This document shows positions 1 through 9,189 of a stretch of DNA of 42,556 nucleotides, in pieces. Below the pieces are notes generated by a model. The model was not told the origin of the DNA, searched no databases, and saw only the letters and a list, made by a program, of their open reading frames with translations. A program made the position numbers and the translations under genes. Source of the DNA: Arthrobacter globiformis (GTDB lineage Bacteria; Actinomycetota; Actinomycetes; Actinomycetales; Micrococcaceae); the NCBI RefSeq assembly GCF_003261175.1, contig NZ_QLNP01000097.1, forward strand, positions 1 to 42,556. Direction: 5' to 3'. Each line of letters starts with the position of its first letter. The stretch's first letter is position 1.

Positions 1-1026
1 CAGCTGATCCACCCCGGCATCAACGAAGCCGGCGCCGTGGCAGCCTTCACCGCCGCCGGCACCGCCTACGCCACCCACGGCGTGCCCCTGGTCCCGGTCT
101 ACGTGTTCTACTCCATGTTCGGCTTCCAGCGCACCGGCGACGCCTTCTGGGCCGCCGCCGACCAGATGACCCGCGGCTTCATCATCGGCGCCACCGCAGG
201 ACGGACCACCCTCACCGGCGAAGGCCTCCAGCACGCCGACGGACACTCCCCGCTGCTGGCCTCCACCAACCCGGCAGTGGTCACCTACGACCCCGCCTAC
301 GGGTACGAAATGGGCCACATCGTCCGCGACGGCCTCGAGCGCATGTACGGTCAGGCCGCGAGCGGCCAAGGAACCGGAACTGCATCCGATAAAAACTTGA
401 TGTACTACATCACCGTCTACAACGAGCCGATCGTCCAGCCCGCGGAACCGGAGAACCTCGACGTCGAAGGTGTCCTCAAGGGCATCTACAAGCTCGCAGC
501 CTCCACCGCCGAAGGCCCCAAGAGCCAGATCCTCGCCTCCGGCGTCTCCGTCCCCTGGGCCCTCGAAGCCCAGCGGATCCTCGCCGAAGACTGGGGCGTC
601 TCCGCCGACGTCTGGTCCGTCACCTCCTGGAACGAACTGCGCCGCGACGGCCTCGCCGCCGAAGAGAAAGCCTTCCTCAACCCCGGCAAGGACGTCCGCC
701 AGCCATTCGTCACCCAGCAGCTCGAAGGCGCCCAGGGCCCCGTCGTCGCCGTCTCGGACTACATGAAGGCCGTCCCGGACCAGATCCGGCAATTCGTCCC
801 GAACGAGTTCGCCACCCTCGGCGCCGACGGCTTCGGCTTCTCCGACACCCGCGCCGCCGCCCGCCGCTTCTTCAAAAACGACATCCACTCCATCGTCGTC
901 AAAACCCTCCAGCTGCTGGCGGCGAGGGGCGAAGTGCAGGAGGGGGCGCCGTCGTACGCCATGGACCGCTACAAACTCCTGGACGTCACGGCCGGAACAA
1001 CAGGAGGAGCCGGCGGCGACTCCTGA
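1..1026 (+). CDS. aceE: Pyruvate dehydrogenase E1 component, C-terminal part (5' cut by window)
   Basis: This is the E1 subunit of the pyruvate dehydrogenase complex, which decarboxylates pyruvate on thiamine diphosphate and passes the acetyl group to E2 lipoyl domains in the cytoplasm. The frame is open from base 1 and begins with the residues [13 protein letters not shown], so the gene enters from outside the window. The GTG at 37 is internal and is not the start. About 341 residues are visible. They cover the last part of the second transketolase-like domain ([33 protein letters not shown]) and the C-terminal domain ([25 protein letters not shown]-like [11 protein letters not shown]). The type is the homodimeric AceE found in actinobacteria and enterobacteria, not the alpha2beta2 E1. 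The gene ends in TGA just before a strong bidirectional terminator. Identity is secure from the motifs; the N-terminal half is not visible. Confidence 0.97.
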   Translation, partial: QLIHPGINEAGAVAAFTAAGTAYATHGVPLVPVYVFYSMFGFQRTGDAFWAAADQMTRGFIIGATAGRTTLTGEGLQHADGHSPLLASTNPAVVTYDPAYGYEMGHIVRDGLERMYGQAASGQGTGTASDKNLMYYITVYNEPIVQPAEPENLDVEGVLKGIYKLAASTAEGPKSQILASGVSVPWALEAQRILAEDWGVSADVWSVTSWNELRRDGLAAEEKAFLNPGKDVRQPFVTQQLEGAQGPVVAVSDYMKAVPDQIRQFVPNEFATLGADGFGFSDTRAAARRFFKNDIHSIVVKTLQLLAARGEVQEGAPSYAMDRYKLLDVTAGTTGGAGGDS

Positions 1027-1040
1027 CCCAAACAAAAAAT

Positions 1041-1078
1041 CGACGGCGGCCCTCACCTGATGGTGGGGGCCGCCGTCG
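1041..1078. terminator. Bidirectional intrinsic terminator between aceE and the DUF1508 gene
   Basis: A 17-bp stem (1041-1057 with 1062-1078, one G.U pair) closes a TGAT loop. On the minus strand the stem is followed by six T residues (the A-run at 1034-1039 on the plus strand). On the plus strand it is followed by TGCTTCTTT. It lies between two convergent genes and can serve both. Confidence 0.85.
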
Positions 1079-1095
1079 TGCTTCTTTGGGTTAGG

Positions 1096-1281
1096 TCAGG
1101 GACGCCTGCGATCGACAACGAAGCCGGTTGCTGCGCTCTCGCGGACCGCCGTGATTCCGGCAGTGACTGCCTTGATGTTGGAAAAGCTGGGCGAAACCGC
1201 CACCACGGTTCCGTCATCGGCCGTCAGCCTGAACCGGTATTGCCCTGCGCCTGCTGTCTCGATTACGAATGTGCCTGCCAT
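1096..1281 (-). CDS. Small DUF1508 (YegP-like) protein
   Basis: A 61-residue protein starting at the ATG at 1281, preceded by a good ribosome binding site (GGAAGGAG, about 5 bases upstream). The open frame continues upstream, but without a comparable signal. The sequence MAGTFVIETAGAGQYRFRL followed by the SFSNIKAVTAGITAVRESA pattern matches the short beta-beta-beta-alpha DUF1508/YegP domain. These are small cytoplasmic proteins of unknown function, often present as several paralogues and sometimes linked to stress. It converges on aceE across a shared terminator, so it is a single-gene unit. A longer paralogue lies at 27735-28052. The domain call is good; the function is unknown. Confidence 0.8.
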   Translation of the reverse strand: MAGTFVIETAGAGQYRFRLTADDGTVVAVSPSFSNIKAVTAGITAVRESAATGFVVDRRRP

Positions 1282-1422
1282 AGATGCTCCTTCCGACAAC
1301 TGCACCATTGCAGCCGCCATTACGACCCCCAATTGCCAACACGACATGTCCGACGTTAGCCGCCGTTCACTGGACAAACCACCCCTACTACCGGGTAATC
1401 TTTGCGCCTTAAGGTAGTAAGC

Positions 1423-2043
1423 ATGGTTTCCTTCCTTCCGTCCACCACTGGTGTGCTGCTGTCAGCGGGTGCCGGCACCCGCTTGGGCCGGGGCCCAAAA
1501 GCCCTGCTTCCGTTCCGGGGCCGCACCCTTGTAGAGGTGCTCGCCGACGTGCTGCTCGACGGCGGCTGCCGCGAGGTTGTGGTGGTGCTGGGTGCAGGTG
1601 CCGCGGACGTCGTAGGGCGGACGGACCTGGCCCGGCACACCGTCGTGGAGAACCCGGAGTGGGCCGGCGGAATGGGCAGTTCGTTCACCGCGGGACTGGA
1701 CCGTGCACGCCCAGAAGACGATGTGCTGGTAGCGCTCGTGGACCAGCCGGGGCTGACGGCGGAAACTGTCACCCGGCTCCTCCGGGCGCACCGGCCGGGC
1801 CGGGTGACGGCCGCCGCGTACGCCGATGCATCCGGGACCCTCCGCCGCGGCCACCCGCTGCTGCTCGATGCAACGCTGCGGGCCCGGGCCTCCGAATCTG
1901 CAAAGGGCGACGCCGGCGCCCGGCTTTTCCTGCAGGCGCACCCGGAGCTGATCGACCTGGTGGACTGCACTCTGCCACCCGGTTCAGGCCAGTCCGGCGG
2001 CGAAGACCTGGATACCCCGGACCAACTGCACCTGTTGGGCTAG
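1423..2043 (+). CDS. MobA/MocA-like nucleotidyltransferase (molybdenum cofactor cytidylyl/guanylyltransferase family)
   Basis: The protein has about 206 residues and the GT-A nucleotidyltransferase fold. It carries an N-terminal GVLLSAGAGTRLG nucleotide-binding loop followed by GPKALLPFRG, and a central metal-binding region ending in LVALVDQPGLT. This matches MocA/MobA-type enzymes, which attach CMP or GMP to molybdopterin. The ATG at 1423 is preferred because AAGG sits about 9 bases upstream; a TTG at 1402 would lengthen it by seven residues. Xanthine dehydrogenase-family enzymes of bacteria often need the cytosine dinucleotide form of the cofactor. A xanthine dehydrogenase and its XdhC chaperone lie about 2 kb away, so a role in maturing that enzyme is a reasonable inference. 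The exact nucleotide used cannot be read from the sequence. Confidence 0.85.
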   Translation: MVSFLPSTTGVLLSAGAGTRLGRGPKALLPFRGRTLVEVLADVLLDGGCREVVVVLGAGAADVVGRTDLARHTVVENPEWAGGMGSSFTAGLDRARPEDDVLVALVDQPGLTAETVTRLLRAHRPGRVTAAAYADASGTLRRGHPLLLDATLRARASESAKGDAGARLFLQAHPELIDLVDCTLPPGSGQSGGEDLDTPDQLHLLG

Positions 2044-2060
2044 TTCGTGGCCTTAACGGC

Positions 2061-2711
2061 CTACCGGATCATCCCCGCCGCGTGAAGTTCCTGCAACCCC
2101 TGTTTGAAGAGGGCCCTTCCGCCATGGGCAGGGTGCCTTATTTTCGGCACGTCCAGGCCGCTGCGGCGGAGGCTGGTGTGCGCGACGTTCCCCACGGCCA
2201 CGACGGCTTCGACGGGAAAGATCCCTGTCAGGGCCTGCCAGAACGGGGTGCCCAGCGCGGCTTCCGCGGGTGTTGGCGTGCGGTTGGACAGCGGCTTTCC
2301 CGGCACATGCGTGTGCCAGGGGCAGGCACTCCATAGCAGAGGAAGGAAGTCGACCTCGGCCAGCACCTCCCACATCACCGTGGCCGTGGGCTCGGCGGCG
2401 ATGCCGGCGGCCTCCGGCGGCAGCACGTACCCCTTGCCGGAACCGAACAGCCCGAGGGAATTGGCCGGCCCCTGGAACATGGTGCGGTTGGTGAAGGGAA
2501 CACCGGTAATCCGCATTCCCCGGAAGCCCGGCGCCTCCCCCACCAGGAGCACCCTCGGTTCCCGCTCCAGCATGTCCCCGAGATAGGCCGCAAGGTTCTG
2601 CCGGCGCAAAGCGTTCGCGGGGACCGAATGGTCGAAGAAGTTGTTGCAGCCCGGCGGCGTTTTGACGGCCGCGAGCCGGTCTATGAAGTCCTCGATCGAC
2701 GATGAGGTCAT
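2061..2711 (-). CDS. Uracil-DNA glycosylase superfamily protein
   Basis: A 216-residue protein starting at the ATG at 2711, preceded by AGGGAG. It has the motif layout of the uracil-DNA glycosylase fold: a GEAPGFRGMRITGVPFTN active-site loop region in the first third, a central hydrophobic strand ending in WSACPWHTH, and a C-terminal IRHPAHGG segment that corresponds to the minor-groove intercalation (H-P-S-type) loop. These enzymes excise uracil or related damaged bases, but several divergent branches of the superfamily have no tested activity and this one does not match the classic Ung motifs. It ends 18 bases from the convergent nucleotidyltransferase gene. It could be a base-excision repair enzyme or an uncharacterised member. 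Confidence 0.75.
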   Translation of the reverse strand: MTSSSIEDFIDRLAAVKTPPGCNNFFDHSVPANALRRQNLAAYLGDMLEREPRVLLVGEAPGFRGMRITGVPFTNRTMFQGPANSLGLFGSGKGYVLPPEAAGIAAEPTATVMWEVLAEVDFLPLLWSACPWHTHVPGKPLSNRTPTPAEAALGTPFWQALTGIFPVEAVVAVGNVAHTSLRRSGLDVPKIRHPAHGGRALFKQGLQELHAAGMIR

Positions 2712-2742
2712 TCGCCCGTCTCCCTTCAGCCCCTGGATCAAA

Positions 2743-2807
2743 GCAACGCGGGGTCACATAGCGCCCAATGAAGGCCCCTCATTGGGCGCTAAGTGACCCC
2801 GCGTTGC
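2743..2807. repeat. Long near-perfect hairpin element, copy 1 (3' of aldo/keto reductase)
   Basis: Two 29-base arms (2743-2771 and 2779-2807) pair at 28 of 29 positions around the 7-base loop AGGCCCC. The element starts two bases after the stop codon of the minus-strand aldo/keto reductase, so it probably ends that transcript or protects its 3' end. There is no T tract. A diverged version of the same arm sequence lies at 3813-3876 on the other side of the reductase. Confidence 0.8.
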
Positions 2808-2809
2808 AC

Positions 2810-3790
2810 TTACCAGCGGGGGTGGACGGCCTCGCGGAAGTAGTGGTCATAGATCCAGCGCACGCCTTCATCGAACTCCGGGCTGAGCACAGTTGCGGCC
2901 GCGGCGGCGTTGGCCCGGGCCTGCTCCACCGAACGGGCACCGGGAATGACGGACGTGACGCCGTCCTGCGCGGCGACCCACGCGATCGCGGCCTGCGCGG
3001 TGCCCGAGCCCTCCGGTACCAGCTGCTCGAACTCGGCCACTGCCTTGAGCCCCAGCTCGTAGTCCACTCCGGAGAAGGTCTCTCCGACGTCGAAGGCGTT
3101 CCCGGCGCGGTTGTAGTTGCGGTGGTCGTCCTCGGCGAAGACAGTTTCCTTGGTGTACTTCCCGGACAGCAGGCCGGAGGCGAGCGGAACGCGGGCGATG
3201 ATGCCCACGCCGGCGGCCTTCGCGGCGGGGAGCACCTGCTCCAGCGGCTTGAGCCGGAAGGCGTTCAGGATGATCTGCACGGATGCGGTGCCCTCGTGGC
3301 GCAGGGCTTCGAGGGCTTCATCGGTCCGCTCCACGCTGACGCCGTAGTTCCGGATGGCCCCCTCGGCAACGAGGGTGTCCAGGGCGTCGTACACCTCGGC
3401 CCGGCTGTACACCGCGGTGGGCGGGCAGTGCAGCTGAACGAGGTCCAGGGCCTCGGTCCGCAGGTTGCGCCGCGAACGGTCCACCCACTCGCGGAAGTTG
3501 GCGAGGTTGTAGTTTTCCGGGCGCTGCTCCAGCCGGCGGCCCATCTTCGTGGCCACCGTGATGCCTGTGCCCGGGTTGTCGGCGAGGAACGCTCCGATGG
3601 CCTGCTCGCTGCGGCCGTCCCCGTAGACGTCGGCCGTGTCGAAGAAGGTCACGCCGGCCTCGGCAGACGCCGCGAGGATGGCCTGCGCCTGTGCCGGGTC
3701 AACGTTGCCCCAGTCCGCACCGAGCTGCCAGGTTCCCAGTCCAACGACTGAAACGTTCCGTCCGGTCTTGCCTAAGATGCGCTGTTCCAT
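2810..3790 (-). CDS. Aldo/keto reductase
   Basis: A 326-residue NADPH-dependent aldo/keto reductase. The start is the ATG at 3790, giving the typical N-terminus MEQRILGKTGRNVSVVGLGTW. The catalytic tetrad can be seen in order: Asp and Tyr in FFDTADVYGDG, Lys in VATKMGRR, and His in LDLVQLHCPP. The C-terminal NADP-binding part has TSVIPGARSVEQARAN. Such enzymes reduce aldehydes or ketones, or oxidise sugars; the substrate cannot be inferred. The gene stands alone on the minus strand and is bracketed by two copies of the same hairpin-type element (2743-2807 and 3813-3876). It has no obvious functional link with purine catabolism. Confidence 0.93.
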   Translation of the reverse strand: MEQRILGKTGRNVSVVGLGTWQLGADWGNVDPAQAQAILAASAEAGVTFFDTADVYGDGRSEQAIGAFLADNPGTGITVATKMGRRLEQRPENYNLANFREWVDRSRRNLRTEALDLVQLHCPPTAVYSRAEVYDALDTLVAEGAIRNYGVSVERTDEALEALRHEGTASVQIILNAFRLKPLEQVLPAAKAAGVGIIARVPLASGLLSGKYTKETVFAEDDHRNYNRAGNAFDVGETFSGVDYELGLKAVAEFEQLVPEGSGTAQAAIAWVAAQDGVTSVIPGARSVEQARANAAAAATVLSPEFDEGVRWIYDHYFREAVHPRW

Positions 3791-3812
3791 CCCCCGACTA
3801 TATGTTGCCGAG

Positions 3813-3876
3813 CCCACGCGGGCTCACTTCGCGCGCCCGGTCGCGGTTCATGGGGCGCAAAGTGACTCCGCATTGC
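3813..3876. repeat. Diverged hairpin element, copy 2, overlapping the 3' end of xanthine dehydrogenase
   Basis: Left arm about 3813-3838, right arm about 3851-3876, pairing imperfectly. Both arms resemble the arms of the element at 2743-2807: GCGGGCTCACTTCGCGC on the left and GCAAAGTGACTCCGCATTGC on the right, against a shared core of the type GCGGGGTCACTTAGCGCCC. The right arm runs into the last codons of the xanthine dehydrogenase gene (stop at 3848-3850). Confidence 0.65.
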
Positions 3877-6736
3877 CCGGACCAGCGTAAATGCTCTCCG
3901 CAGCAGGAACGCTGTCTGCAGGAACGCTGGAAGAAACGAGTCCCGCTTCCTTCAACCCCAGGTAGATCTTGTCCCGGGCGATCGGCAGTTCGGCGAACCG
4001 CACGCCGGTGGCATTGCGGATGGCGTTGGCCAGCGCCGGTGCCACGGGGTTGAAAGGGCTTTCGCTCATGGACTTGGCCCCGAGCGGTCCCATCGAATCG
4101 TTGGTGTCGGCGAAATACACCTCGCTGCGCGGCACGTCCGCGAAGGAAGGGATATGGTACTGCCGGAGGATGTCCGTGGTGACCCGGCCGCCGTCGTCCA
4201 CGCGGACCTCCTCATACAGTGCGGCACCCAGGGCCTGGGCAATCCCGCCCTCGATCTGGCCGCGGCACTGCCGCGGATTAACCACGACGCCGGCGTCGGC
4301 CGCCTGCACGCTCTGCAGGATCCGCAGCTCACCGGTCCCGGTGTTCACCGCCACGCGGAACCCGTGGACGTTGAACGCCACCGAGCGCGGCGTTCCGCCC
4401 CAGCGCCCCTCGGCCTCAAGTTCGACGCCGGCCTGCCGGGCGGCGTCGAACAGCTCCGTGAGCGGCACCCGGGTTCCCTCGCAGAAGACCGCGTCGCCGT
4501 CGAGCACGCACCCGGACGACTGGATCTGCCGGACGCCGGCAGCGAACGCCCGGATCCGGACGGCCAGTTCCTCGGCCGCGGCGAGTGTTGCCTTGCCGGC
4601 CACCACCGTTCCGGCCGAACCGAACGCGCCGGTGTCGTGCTCGATCAGGTCAGTGTCGGACTGCCGGACGGCGACCCGCGAGGCCACCGTGGACAGCGCC
4701 GTCGCCGCCAGTTGCGCGTGCACCGTGGTGGTGCCGTTGCCGAATTCGGCGGTTCCGACGTCGGCCGCGTACGTGCCGTCCGCCAGGAGCCGGAGCCTGG
4801 AATGGGCAAAATGGCCCCGCGGCGGAACGGTGTCGATCATGGACAATGCCGTACCCTCCCCCGTGACCCAGTCCGGCCCCAGGTCATCCAGCCCGGCGGA
4901 CCGGTAACGTTCGCGGCCGCGCTCCAGCGCGTCCTGCACCAGTCGCGTGGACTGGTCCAGCCCGTAGCTGCCGTAATGGACGTCCTCCTCCGGTTCGGCA
5001 TGGGTGGAGAGCATGTCGTCGCCTTCGCGGACCATGTTGCGGCGGCGGAACTCCAGCGGGTCCATGCCGATGCCCGCCGCCAGTTCGTCGATGGCCGACT
5101 CGATGGCGAAGATCATCTGGCTGAGCCCGTAGCCGCGGAAGGCGCCGGACGGCACGGTGTTCGTGTAGACGGCGAGCGCGTCGACTTTCTTGTTCGCGCA
5201 CTTGTAGACGGCCAGGGATTCACCGCAGCCGTGGAACATGACGCCGGGGGCGTGGTTGCCGTAAGCCCCCGTGTTGGTGAGGACATCCAGCTGCAGCGCC
5301 GTGAGCCTGCCGTCACTGCTGGCGCCCGCCTTGAGCTTGATGGTGAACGGGTGCCGCGTGGTGCTGGCGGTGAACTGCTCGGTCCGGGTGAACTCCAGCT
5401 GCACGGGCCGGCGCAGTTTCAGGGCCGCGAGCGCGGCGATGTCCTCGGTCAGGACCTCCTGCTTTCCGCCGAAGCCGCCGCCCACCCGGCCGGCCACCAC
5501 GTGGACCTGGTCCTCCGGCAGCCCGAACACGCGGCAGAGCGTCCGGCGCACCAGGAACGGAACCTGGCTGGACGTGCGCACCTGCAGCCGGCCGTCGTCG
5601 TCCACCGAGGCAATCGCAGCGTGGGTTTCCAGCGCCACGTGCTGGACGCGCTGGGTCCTGTAGGTCTGCTCATGGATGAAGTCGGCCGCCGCGAAGCCGT
5701 CGCTGACACTGCCAAGTTCGGAGTGCAGCTCGGCCACGATGTTCCGCTCGGGCTGGGCGATCCGCGCCGTCCCGGCATCCTTGTCCCCGTGCACTGCAGG
5801 AGCACCGGGCCGGATGGCGTCCTGCGGGGTGAACACCGCTTCGAGCTCCCGGTATTCAACCCGGACCGCGCGGACGCCCGCCTCCGCCGCCCCCACCGAT
5901 TCGGCGACGACGGCAGCTACCCGCTGTCCGCGGAACCTCACCACGGTGTCCAGCAGCCGAGTGTCGTCGGGATCGTCGGTGTAGAGCTCGTGCTGGGCGC
6001 TGGAATACAGCTGGTCCGGGGCGTCCTCGGCGGTAAACACGGCCACCACTCCCGGCACCTCCATGGCAGCCGAGGTGTCGATGGACAGGACCCGGGCGTG
6101 CGCATGCGGCGAGCGCACGAGTTTCATGTGGAGCAGGCCGGGCAGCGCCTCGGCCGGGACGTCCAGCGTGTAGCGCGCCTGCCCCGTGACCACCGCGCGG
6201 CTGGCGGGGGCCGGAACGTCGTCGCCCAGCCGGCCGGGCTCCGGGGCGGGCTGCCCCTCGCCGGCGATTCCCGAGCCCGGGCCTTCCGGGGCCGGGTGGC
6301 CTTCGTGGCCGCAGACGGCGTCCGCGATGGCCCGGTATCCGGTGCACCGGCACAGGTTTCCCTTCAGGTTGCGCGGCAGGTTTTCCTTCTGTGCGTCGTC
6401 GAAGGTGGCCGCCGTCATCACCATGCCCGCGGTGCAGAAGCCGCACTGGAAGCCCTGGCGGTCCAGGAACTGCTGCTGCACGGGGTGCAGGTCAACGCCC
6501 TCCCTCGTGGCCGCGAGGCCTTCGATGGTGGTGACGGCATGGCCTTCGGCGCGCACGGCCGGGTAGATGCAGCTGTGCACCGGGGTGCCGTCCACGTGCA
6601 CGGTGCAGGCACCGCAGTCGCCGCCGTCGCAGCCCTTCTTCACGCCGAAGTTGCCCTGCTCCCGGAGGAACGTGCGCAGGCACTGGCCCGGCCGCGGCTG
6701 CGCCTCTACCGGCGCGCCGTTGATTTCCATGGCCAT
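3848..6736 (-). CDS. Xanthine dehydrogenase, fused 2Fe-2S and molybdopterin-binding subunit
   Basis: A 962-residue protein that fuses the small iron-sulfur subunit to the large molybdopterin subunit. It hydroxylates hypoxanthine and xanthine to urate in the cytoplasm together with the FAD subunit encoded just upstream. The plant-type 2Fe-2S cluster uses C36, C41, C44 and C56 ([11 protein letters not shown]). The second cluster uses C98, C101, C129 and C131 ([16 protein letters not shown]). The molybdopterin domains begin near residue 178 ([13 protein letters not shown]) and contain [11 protein letters not shown] and GAFRGYG, which carries the substrate-side Arg. The active-site Glu is near 892 in GAKSMSES, in place of the more common GVGEPP. 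A linker rich in Gly, Pro and Glu (about 140-175) joins the halves. The start at 6736 lies two bases after the stop of the FAD gene. The last residues, NAESLCAP, are encoded by a hairpin repeat. Another purine hydroxylase of the family cannot be excluded. Confidence 0.93.
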   Translation of the reverse strand: MAMEINGAPVEAQPRPGQCLRTFLREQGNFGVKKGCDGGDCGACTVHVDGTPVHSCIYPAVRAEGHAVTTIEGLAATREGVDLHPVQQQFLDRQGFQCGFCTAGMVMTAATFDDAQKENLPRNLKGNLCRCTGYRAIADAVCGHEGHPAPEGPGSGIAGEGQPAPEPGRLGDDVPAPASRAVVTGQARYTLDVPAEALPGLLHMKLVRSPHAHARVLSIDTSAAMEVPGVVAVFTAEDAPDQLYSSAQHELYTDDPDDTRLLDTVVRFRGQRVAAVVAESVGAAEAGVRAVRVEYRELEAVFTPQDAIRPGAPAVHGDKDAGTARIAQPERNIVAELHSELGSVSDGFAAADFIHEQTYRTQRVQHVALETHAAIASVDDDGRLQVRTSSQVPFLVRRTLCRVFGLPEDQVHVVAGRVGGGFGGKQEVLTEDIAALAALKLRRPVQLEFTRTEQFTASTTRHPFTIKLKAGASSDGRLTALQLDVLTNTGAYGNHAPGVMFHGCGESLAVYKCANKKVDALAVYTNTVPSGAFRGYGLSQMIFAIESAIDELAAGIGMDPLEFRRRNMVREGDDMLSTHAEPEEDVHYGSYGLDQSTRLVQDALERGRERYRSAGLDDLGPDWVTGEGTALSMIDTVPPRGHFAHSRLRLLADGTYAADVGTAEFGNGTTTVHAQLAATALSTVASRVAVRQSDTDLIEHDTGAFGSAGTVVAGKATLAAAEELAVRIRAFAAGVRQIQSSGCVLDGDAVFCEGTRVPLTELFDAARQAGVELEAEGRWGGTPRSVAFNVHGFRVAVNTGTGELRILQSVQAADAGVVVNPRQCRGQIEGGIAQALGAALYEEVRVDDGGRVTTDILRQYHIPSFADVPRSEVYFADTNDSMGPLGAKSMSESPFNPVAPALANAIRNATGVRFAELPIARDKIYLGLKEAGLVSSSVPADSVPAAESIYAGPGNAESLCAP

Positions 6737-6738
6737 GC

Positions 6739-7695
6739 TCAGGCCCCTCTCTTCGTCTGCCTGGTTGGCTGCGTCTGCGTCGGCTGCGGCGGCCAGAAGT
6801 CACCGGAGACTGCTGCCGGCGCTCCTGCCGGCATGCCCAGTTCTGTCCGGATTTCCTCGGCCAGGCGGTGCGTCATGTCGCGGCGCCACGCGGGCAGCCC
6901 GTGGATGTCGTCGTGGTACAGGCCAGCCGGGATGGCGGCCGCAAGTTCGTCCGCCAGCTCCGGCGCGTCCGGCAGGGAAGCGAACCGAAGCTGCACGGGC
7001 CTCTTGGTGGCGGCGGTGACTGTCAGCATGAACCGGCCCCCGCCGTCGAGCCTTCCGATCAGCAGCACGCCCGACCTGCCGAGGTTGCTCAGCGAGAGGC
7101 GGCGGAAAGCCACCCGGGAGGACAGTGCCGACGCCGGCAGGCTGACGCTGCGGAGCAGCTCTCCGGGTGCCAGGGCGTTTTGCCCGTCCCCTGTGATGAA
7201 GTCGGCCACCGGGAGTTCCCGGCGGGAGCCTGCCGGGCCGAGGACCGTGGCCATTCCGTCCAGTCCGGCGCACAGCGAGATCATGGGCCCGGCGGGCAGG
7301 GACGTGCACAGGTTGCCGCCCACAGTGGACATGTTCCAGACCTTGAAGGACGCCACGAAGGAGTCGCAGCAGGGCCGGATGAGGTCCAGGCCGGGCCAGT
7401 CCTGAGCATTCACTGCCCAGTCCGCCGTGCCGCTGGCCTCTTCTGCCAGCTTCTCCGGGAGCGCGTACAGTTCGGCGACGGTGCAGGTGGCGGCGAGCTC
7501 GATGCCGGCCGCGGTCACGGCCACTGGCTGCCAGCCGGCGGAGCCGAGATCCAGCAGGCGCCGCAGCGGCTCGGGACCGAAGGCCGTGCTGCCGTAGGAA
7601 AAGAGGACGGTGCCGCCCGCTAGCCAGGCGTCGCCCTCGCGCCAGTCGGCGGGGTCGGTGGTGCGGACCACCGCCTCGATGGTGTTCATGTCCAT
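6739..7695 (-). CDS. Xanthine dehydrogenase FAD-binding subunit
   Basis: A 318-residue FAD subunit that takes electrons from the iron-sulfur clusters of the neighbouring fused subunit and passes them to NAD or another acceptor. The family signature is the central FAD-binding segment [17 protein letters not shown], preceded by FKVWNMS, and an N-terminal glycine-rich loop [11 protein letters not shown]. The C-terminal half is the CO-dehydrogenase flavoprotein C-terminal domain ([14 protein letters not shown]). The ATG at 7695 is preferred because AGGAG lies five bases upstream. It overlaps the end of xdhC by ten bases; the second ATG (7689) would give a four-base ATGA overlap. The tail after about residue 295 is Pro/Thr/Gln-rich and probably disordered. 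Order in the operon is xdhC, this gene, then the fused subunit. Confidence 0.9.
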   Translation of the reverse strand: MDMNTIEAVVRTTDPADWREGDAWLAGGTVLFSYGSTAFGPEPLRRLLDLGSAGWQPVAVTAAGIELAATCTVAELYALPEKLAEEASGTADWAVNAQDWPGLDLIRPCCDSFVASFKVWNMSTVGGNLCTSLPAGPMISLCAGLDGMATVLGPAGSRRELPVADFITGDGQNALAPGELLRSVSLPASALSSRVAFRRLSLSNLGRSGVLLIGRLDGGGRFMLTVTAATKRPVQLRFASLPDAPELADELAAAIPAGLYHDDIHGLPAWRRDMTHRLAEEIRTELGMPAGAPAAVSGDFWPPQPTQTQPTRQTKRGA

Positions 7696-9002
7696 GCGAT
7701 CTCCTGGGATGCCTGTTCTTTATTGAGTGCCGGTTGGTGGCTTATCGCGGGCTCTGTGCCCCCGGCGGGAAGGGAATGGATGGGTCCGCTGCCGTCCCGC
7801 AACGGAATGCAGGCGGCGGCACCGGTGCGCGCCGCGATCAGCTCCGCGGTGATGGAAACGGCCACCTCCGCCGGCGTGACGGCGCCGAGATCCAGGCCGA
7901 TCGGCGAATGCAGCCGGGCCAGCCTCTCCGGTGCCACGCCGGCCTCGAGCAGCCCGTCGATGCGCTGCCGATGGCTGCGCCGCGAGCCCATGGCGCCGAC
8001 GAAGGCAATGTCCAGTTCCAGCGCTTCCTGCAGCAGTGGGATGTCGAACTTGGGGTCGTGGGTCAGGACGCAGATGACAGTGCGGGAGTCGATGCGCCCC
8101 GCAGCGGCTTCCGCGGCGAGATACCGGTGCGGCCACCCGGTGGCCACCTCGTCTGCCGCGGCAAAGCGCTCCTGTGCCGAGAACGCCGGCCGGGCATCGC
8201 ACAGCGTGACGCGGTAGCCGAGCAGTTTGGCGGCCGGCACCAGGGCGGCGCCGAAGTCGTTGGCGCCAAACACGAGCAGCCGTGCCTGTGGCAGGCGGCT
8301 CTCCACCAGCAGGGTCACGGGCTCGGTCGGCTGCACTACACCCTCTGTACCCTGGGCGCCCCGGGCCGGAACACCGCTGCAGCCCTGCGCCGGCGCCAGC
8401 CGGACCAGCCCCGTCCGGCCGCCGCGCAGCAGCGGCTCGAGCTGGGCCGCGGCCGCCAGGAGTGCTTCTCGCCAGGCCTCCGCGTCCAGATTCAGGGCGT
8501 CCAGCCCCAGCAGTGACGCGAGCTCCGCTGATTCCGCCGCCCGGAAGCTCCCCGGATCAGGAACCACGACGACGGCGGGCAGTTCAGTTTTACCGCTCCC
8601 GGCGTCGATGCGCCGGATCAGCGCCAGCGGCCGTTCGGGGTCCCCGCCCGCGAACTTCCGGAGGGCTCCGAGCCCGGCGGCACTGCCGTCCAGGGGCTGG
8701 ATATGGACCTCCAGCTCGCCGCCGCAGGTGAGTCCGACGGCGAACGCGTCCTCGCTGCTGAAGCCGAACGCCTCAAGGCGCGTGCCGCCGTCGGCCATCA
8801 CTTCCAGCGCCGAAGCAACCACGGCACCCTCAACACAGCCGCCGGAGAGGCTGCCGAGGATCTCGCCCGACTCGGACACCAGCATGGAGGTCCCGGGCGG
8901 CCGCGGCACGGAGCCGCTGGCGGTGATGATGGTGGCGACGGCGCACCGTTCCCCGGAAGCCGCCGGGCGCCAGCCGGCCAGAGAAGGCATCAGATTCAGC
9001 AT
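7686..9002 (-). CDS. xdhC: XdhC/CoxI-family molybdenum cofactor insertion protein
   Basis: A 438-residue protein starting at the ATG at 9002 behind GAGGGAG; an upstream extension to 9098 has no ribosome binding site. The N-terminal XdhC/CoxI domain shows VATIITASGSVPRPPGTSMLV and SLSGGCVEGAVV. The C-terminal Rossmann-like XdhC domain shows LLVFGANDFGAALVPAAKLLGY, CDARPAFS and VGAMGSRRSHRQR. XdhC binds the molybdenum cofactor, promotes its sulfuration and hands it to xanthine dehydrogenase. Being first in the operon before the FAD and Mo/Fe-S genes fits that role. It is longer than E. coli-type XdhC because both domains are present, as in many actinobacteria. Confidence 0.93.
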   Translation of the reverse strand: MLNLMPSLAGWRPAASGERCAVATIITASGSVPRPPGTSMLVSESGEILGSLSGGCVEGAVVASALEVMADGGTRLEAFGFSSEDAFAVGLTCGGELEVHIQPLDGSAAGLGALRKFAGGDPERPLALIRRIDAGSGKTELPAVVVVPDPGSFRAAESAELASLLGLDALNLDAEAWREALLAAAAQLEPLLRGGRTGLVRLAPAQGCSGVPARGAQGTEGVVQPTEPVTLLVESRLPQARLLVFGANDFGAALVPAAKLLGYRVTLCDARPAFSAQERFAAADEVATGWPHRYLAAEAAAGRIDSRTVICVLTHDPKFDIPLLQEALELDIAFVGAMGSRRSHRQRIDGLLEAGVAPERLARLHSPIGLDLGAVTPAEVAVSITAELIAARTGAAACIPLRDGSGPIHSLPAGGTEPAISHQPALNKEQASQEIAWT

Positions 9003-9087
9003 GGCAGCACTCCCTCTTTCCGTGCGATGGTGCCCATTCTCGTTCCTATCCTTGGTAGTGGAAAGCGTTCGACGCCGGTCCGGCCCA

Positions 9088-9149
9088 GCGACGCGCAAAC
9101 GGTCCGGGGATGTGCGGATTCCCGTGTCCTCCGGCCGTTTGCGCGTCGC
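9088..9149. terminator. Two-tier hairpin between the purine permease and xdhC
   Basis: A perfect 15-bp outer stem (9088-9102 with 9135-9149) encloses a CCGG/CCGG pairing (9104-9107 with 9131-9134) and a further weak GGGGA/TTCCC pairing. It lies 41 bases after the permease stop on the minus strand and 86 bases before the xdhC start. It probably separates the guaD-permease transcript from the xdh transcript, or trims read-through. No T tract follows. Confidence 0.7.
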
Positions 9150-9189
9150 GGGGCATTTTCCGCGTCCCTAAGCCGCTAAGCCCCGGCCG

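Noticed and set aside
2743-3876. Reading the bracketed aldo/keto reductase as an insertion sequence or transposon
   Set aside because: The flanking elements are internally palindromic hairpins rather than simple terminal inverted repeats, and no transposase or target-site duplication was found.
4154-7405. 1083-codon open frame on the plus strand opposite xanthine dehydrogenase
   Set aside because: It is an antisense shadow: codon positions mirror the real minus-strand genes with clear Fe-S, molybdopterin and FAD motifs, and the product has no recognisable domain.
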